Assembly: GCA_035765135.1 (NCBI GenBank)
Contig: DASTYE010000153.1
Span: 1 to 24,471, forward strand
Reading direction: 5' to 3'
Length of the DNA: 24,471 nt
Source of the DNA: JAICNG01 sp035765135
GTDB lineage: Bacteria; Gemmatimonadota; Gemmatimonadetes; Gemmatimonadales; Gemmatimonadaceae
The notes beneath the pieces are model-generated. The model did no database searches. It was not told where the DNA came from and saw nothing but the letters and a program-made list of their open reading frames with translations. This document shows, in pieces, positions 23,021 through 24,471 of this stretch. The translations under genes and the position numbers were made by a program. Positions within the stretch are counted from its first letter, which is position 1; every line of letters starts with the position of its first letter.

Positions 23021-23127
23021 GTCGAGGGTGTCAAGGGTGTCGAGGGTGTCAAGGGTATCGAGGTCGAGGTGATCGAGGTGCTACCCTCGACACCCTCGAC
23101 ACCCTCGACAACCTTGACCACCTTAGG
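23021..23127. repeat. Foldback array of 9-bp repeats in a divergent promoter region
   Basis: Left arm units are GGGTGTCAA, GGGTGTCGA, GGGTGTCAA, GGGTATCGA, GGTCGA and GGTGATCGA (23026-23076). The right arm has three exact CCCTCGACA units from 23084, then ACCTTGACC. The unit is identical to those at 13872-13907. The array occupies most of the 148 bp between the NYN gene and the aminotransferase gene and stops five bases before the latter's ATG. Confidence 0.9.
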
Positions 23128-23132
23128 TCCTC

Positions 23133-24410
23133 ATGTCCTCCCGGCGCGCCTTTCTCGCTGCCCTGACCGCCACCGCGGTGGCGCCGACGTTTCGGCGCGA
23201 TGCGCTGCTTCGTGCACGTGATCTCGTCACCAGTGGGAGCATCGCCGGCGACGACGAGGATTACTGGCGCGAGGTGCAGCGCGCGTTCGATCTCGATCAC
23301 TCGATCATCAACCTGAACAACGGCGGCGTCTCGCCGTCGCCGACGCACGTCCTCGACGCGATGGTTCGGGACCTACGCTTCTCCAACGTCGCTCCCGTCC
23401 ACCACATGTGGGACGTGCTCGAGCCTCGCATTGAAGGTGTGCGACGCGAGCTGGCGCGCGAGTTCGGATGCGACCCGGAGGAGCTCGCCATCACACGGAA
23501 TGCGTCGGAGTCCATGGAGACGCTGATCCTCGGCCTCGATTTGACGCGGGGCGACGAGGTGATCGTCACGACGCAGAACTATCCGCGCATGCTCACCACG
23601 TGGGACCAGCGGGAGCGGCGCGACGGGATCGTCGTCAGGAAGATCTCCTTCGCGATTCCACCGCGGTCGCTGGAAGACGTCGTCGAGCGCTTCCGCCAGG
23701 CGATCACGCCGAAGACGCGCGTGATCGAGGTTCCGCACATCACCAACCTGAGCGGGCAGATCATGCCCGTGCGCGAGCTCGTTCGCCTTGGACGCGAGCG
23801 CAACATCGAGGTCCTCGTCGATGGCGCCCACTCCTTCGCGCACTTCCCGTTCACCCGCGACGCGCTCGATTGCGACTGGTTCGGGACGAGCCTGCACAAA
23901 TGGCTGCTCGCTCCCATCGGCACGGGCTTCCTCTACGTGCGGCGGTCGAAGATTCCATCGCTGTGGCCGCTGATGGCGGCCCCGAAGACGATGGACGCGA
24001 ATGTGCGGAAGTACGAGGAGATCGGAACGCATCCGGCGGCGAATCACAACGCGATCGCCGTCGCGCTCGCCTTTCACCGCGCCATTGGCGCCGAGCGGAA
24101 GGCCGCGCGACTGCGATTCCTGCGCGACCGCTGGGCGAAGCGCCTGACGAGCGAAAGCGATCGGTGCCGCGTCCTGACGCCCCTCGACGATCCGCGCCAG
24201 GCGTGCGGGATCGGCCTGCTTCACGTCGATGGCATGGAGGTACCGAAGCTCGTCTCCCACCTCTGGGAGAAATACCGGATCATCACGACGCCAATCGTGC
24301 ACGCGGAGTTCAAAGGGCTCCGGATCACGCCCAACGTGTACACCTCGCCGGACATGGTCGACGGGTTCGGGGATGCCGTGATGAAGGCGGTGCGGGGCGG
24401 GGGGAGTTGA
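23133..24410 (+). CDS. Class V aminotransferase with a Tat signal (isopenicillin-N-epimerase-like)
   Basis: 425 residues from the ATG at 23133. MSSRRAFLAALTATAVAP has the twin arginine and hydrophobic stretch of a Tat signal, implying export of a folded PLP enzyme. The catalytic domain shows LNNGGVSPSPTHVLDAM, ITRNASESMETLILGLDLTRG (phosphate-binding loop), Asp230 and His233 in VLVDGAHSFAHF (PLP contacts) and the Schiff-base Lys256 in GTSLHKWLLAPIG. The family covers cysteine desulfurase-like, epimerase and lyase enzymes; Tat-exported members of this subgroup are common but mostly uncharacterised. The substrate is unknown. A second copy of the GAATAC-type repeat begins 13 bases after the stop. 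Confidence 0.9.
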   Translation: MSSRRAFLAALTATAVAPTFRRDALLRARDLVTSGSIAGDDEDYWREVQRAFDLDHSIINLNNGGVSPSPTHVLDAMVRDLRFSNVAPVHHMWDVLEPRIEGVRRELAREFGCDPEELAITRNASESMETLILGLDLTRGDEVIVTTQNYPRMLTTWDQRERRDGIVVRKISFAIPPRSLEDVVERFRQAITPKTRVIEVPHITNLSGQIMPVRELVRLGRERNIEVLVDGAHSFAHFPFTRDALDCDWFGTSLHKWLLAPIGTGFLYVRRSKIPSLWPLMAAPKTMDANVRKYEEIGTHPAANHNAIAVALAFHRAIGAERKAARLRFLRDRWAKRLTSESDRCRVLTPLDDPRQACGIGLLHVDGMEVPKLVSHLWEKYRIITTPIVHAEFKGLRITPNVYTSPDMVDGFGDAVMKAVRGGGS

Positions 24411-24422
24411 TGTTCGTCTAAC

Positions 24423-24471
24423 GGCAAAGACGTCAGATATCAGAATACAGAATTCAGAATTCAGAAACGAC
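24423..24471. repeat. Left half of a second GAATACAGAATTCAGA palindrome, cut by the window edge
   Basis: It begins GGCAAAGA like the element at 5541 and shares the 19-mer TCAGAATACAGAATTCAGA (24440-24458) exactly. The heptamer period continues (CAGATAT, CAGAATA, CAGAATT, CAGAATT). The inverted arm should lie just beyond the window. Confidence 0.85.

Overview
The window is about 24.5 kb of GC-rich bacterial chromosome. Gene content and style (weak or absent Shine-Dalgarno sites, many lipoproteins and Tat/Sec-exported enzymes, an M61 peptidase with a PDZ domain, a DUF4142 lipoprotein, a fused homocysteine methyltransferase/MTHFR) suggest Gemmatimonadota or a close relative. That placement is inference, because no rRNA is present. 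I see no tRNA, rRNA, CRISPR, transposase or phage gene.

Layout. 1-1038 (-): a sensor histidine kinase cut by the window edge. 1421-3873 (+): a secreted M61 PDZ peptidase and a DUF4142 lipoprotein. 4023-7184 (-): cbiX-like chelatase, acyl-CoA dehydrogenase and a secreted Xaa-Pro aminopeptidase. 7471-13056 (-): a methionine operon, namely a SAM-II-type riboswitch with a terminator, metH, and a fused homocysteine methyltransferase/methylenetetrahydrofolate reductase. 13116-14625 (-): YggT membrane protein, DUF167 (YggU) protein and a degenerate receiver-like protein. 14707-16943 (-): YceI-like exported protein and an aldehyde dehydrogenase whose ribosome site lies in a hairpin. 17300-22567 (+): a receiver/degenerate-GGDEF protein, then an NtrC-type regulator, a histidine kinase and an M23 lipoprotein in a tight cluster. 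22577-22984 (-): a small NYN-domain RNase. 23133-24410 (+): a Tat-exported class V aminotransferase.

How the genes work together. The methionine operon makes 5-methyl-THF (MTHFR domain) and uses it in B12-dependent methionine synthesis (MetH). The SAM-II aptamer would shut it off when S-adenosylmethionine is high. The CbiX-like chelatase next door fits a need for tetrapyrrole/B12. The regulator, kinase and M23 lipoprotein look like one envelope-related signalling unit.

The most unusual content is in the repeats, in three kinds. (1) Two homologous dyad elements of 198-199 bp (1124-1322, 7237-7434) share termini GCATCmAG and a conserved core. (2) Foldback elements are built from degenerate 7-bp units. 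Four of them share GAATACrGAAnnCrGA, and two of those lie in frame inside metH, one in an interdomain linker and one forming the C-terminal tail. (3) Foldback or tandem arrays of 9-bp units (GGTCGTCGA/GGGTGTCGA type) sit directly against start and stop codons.
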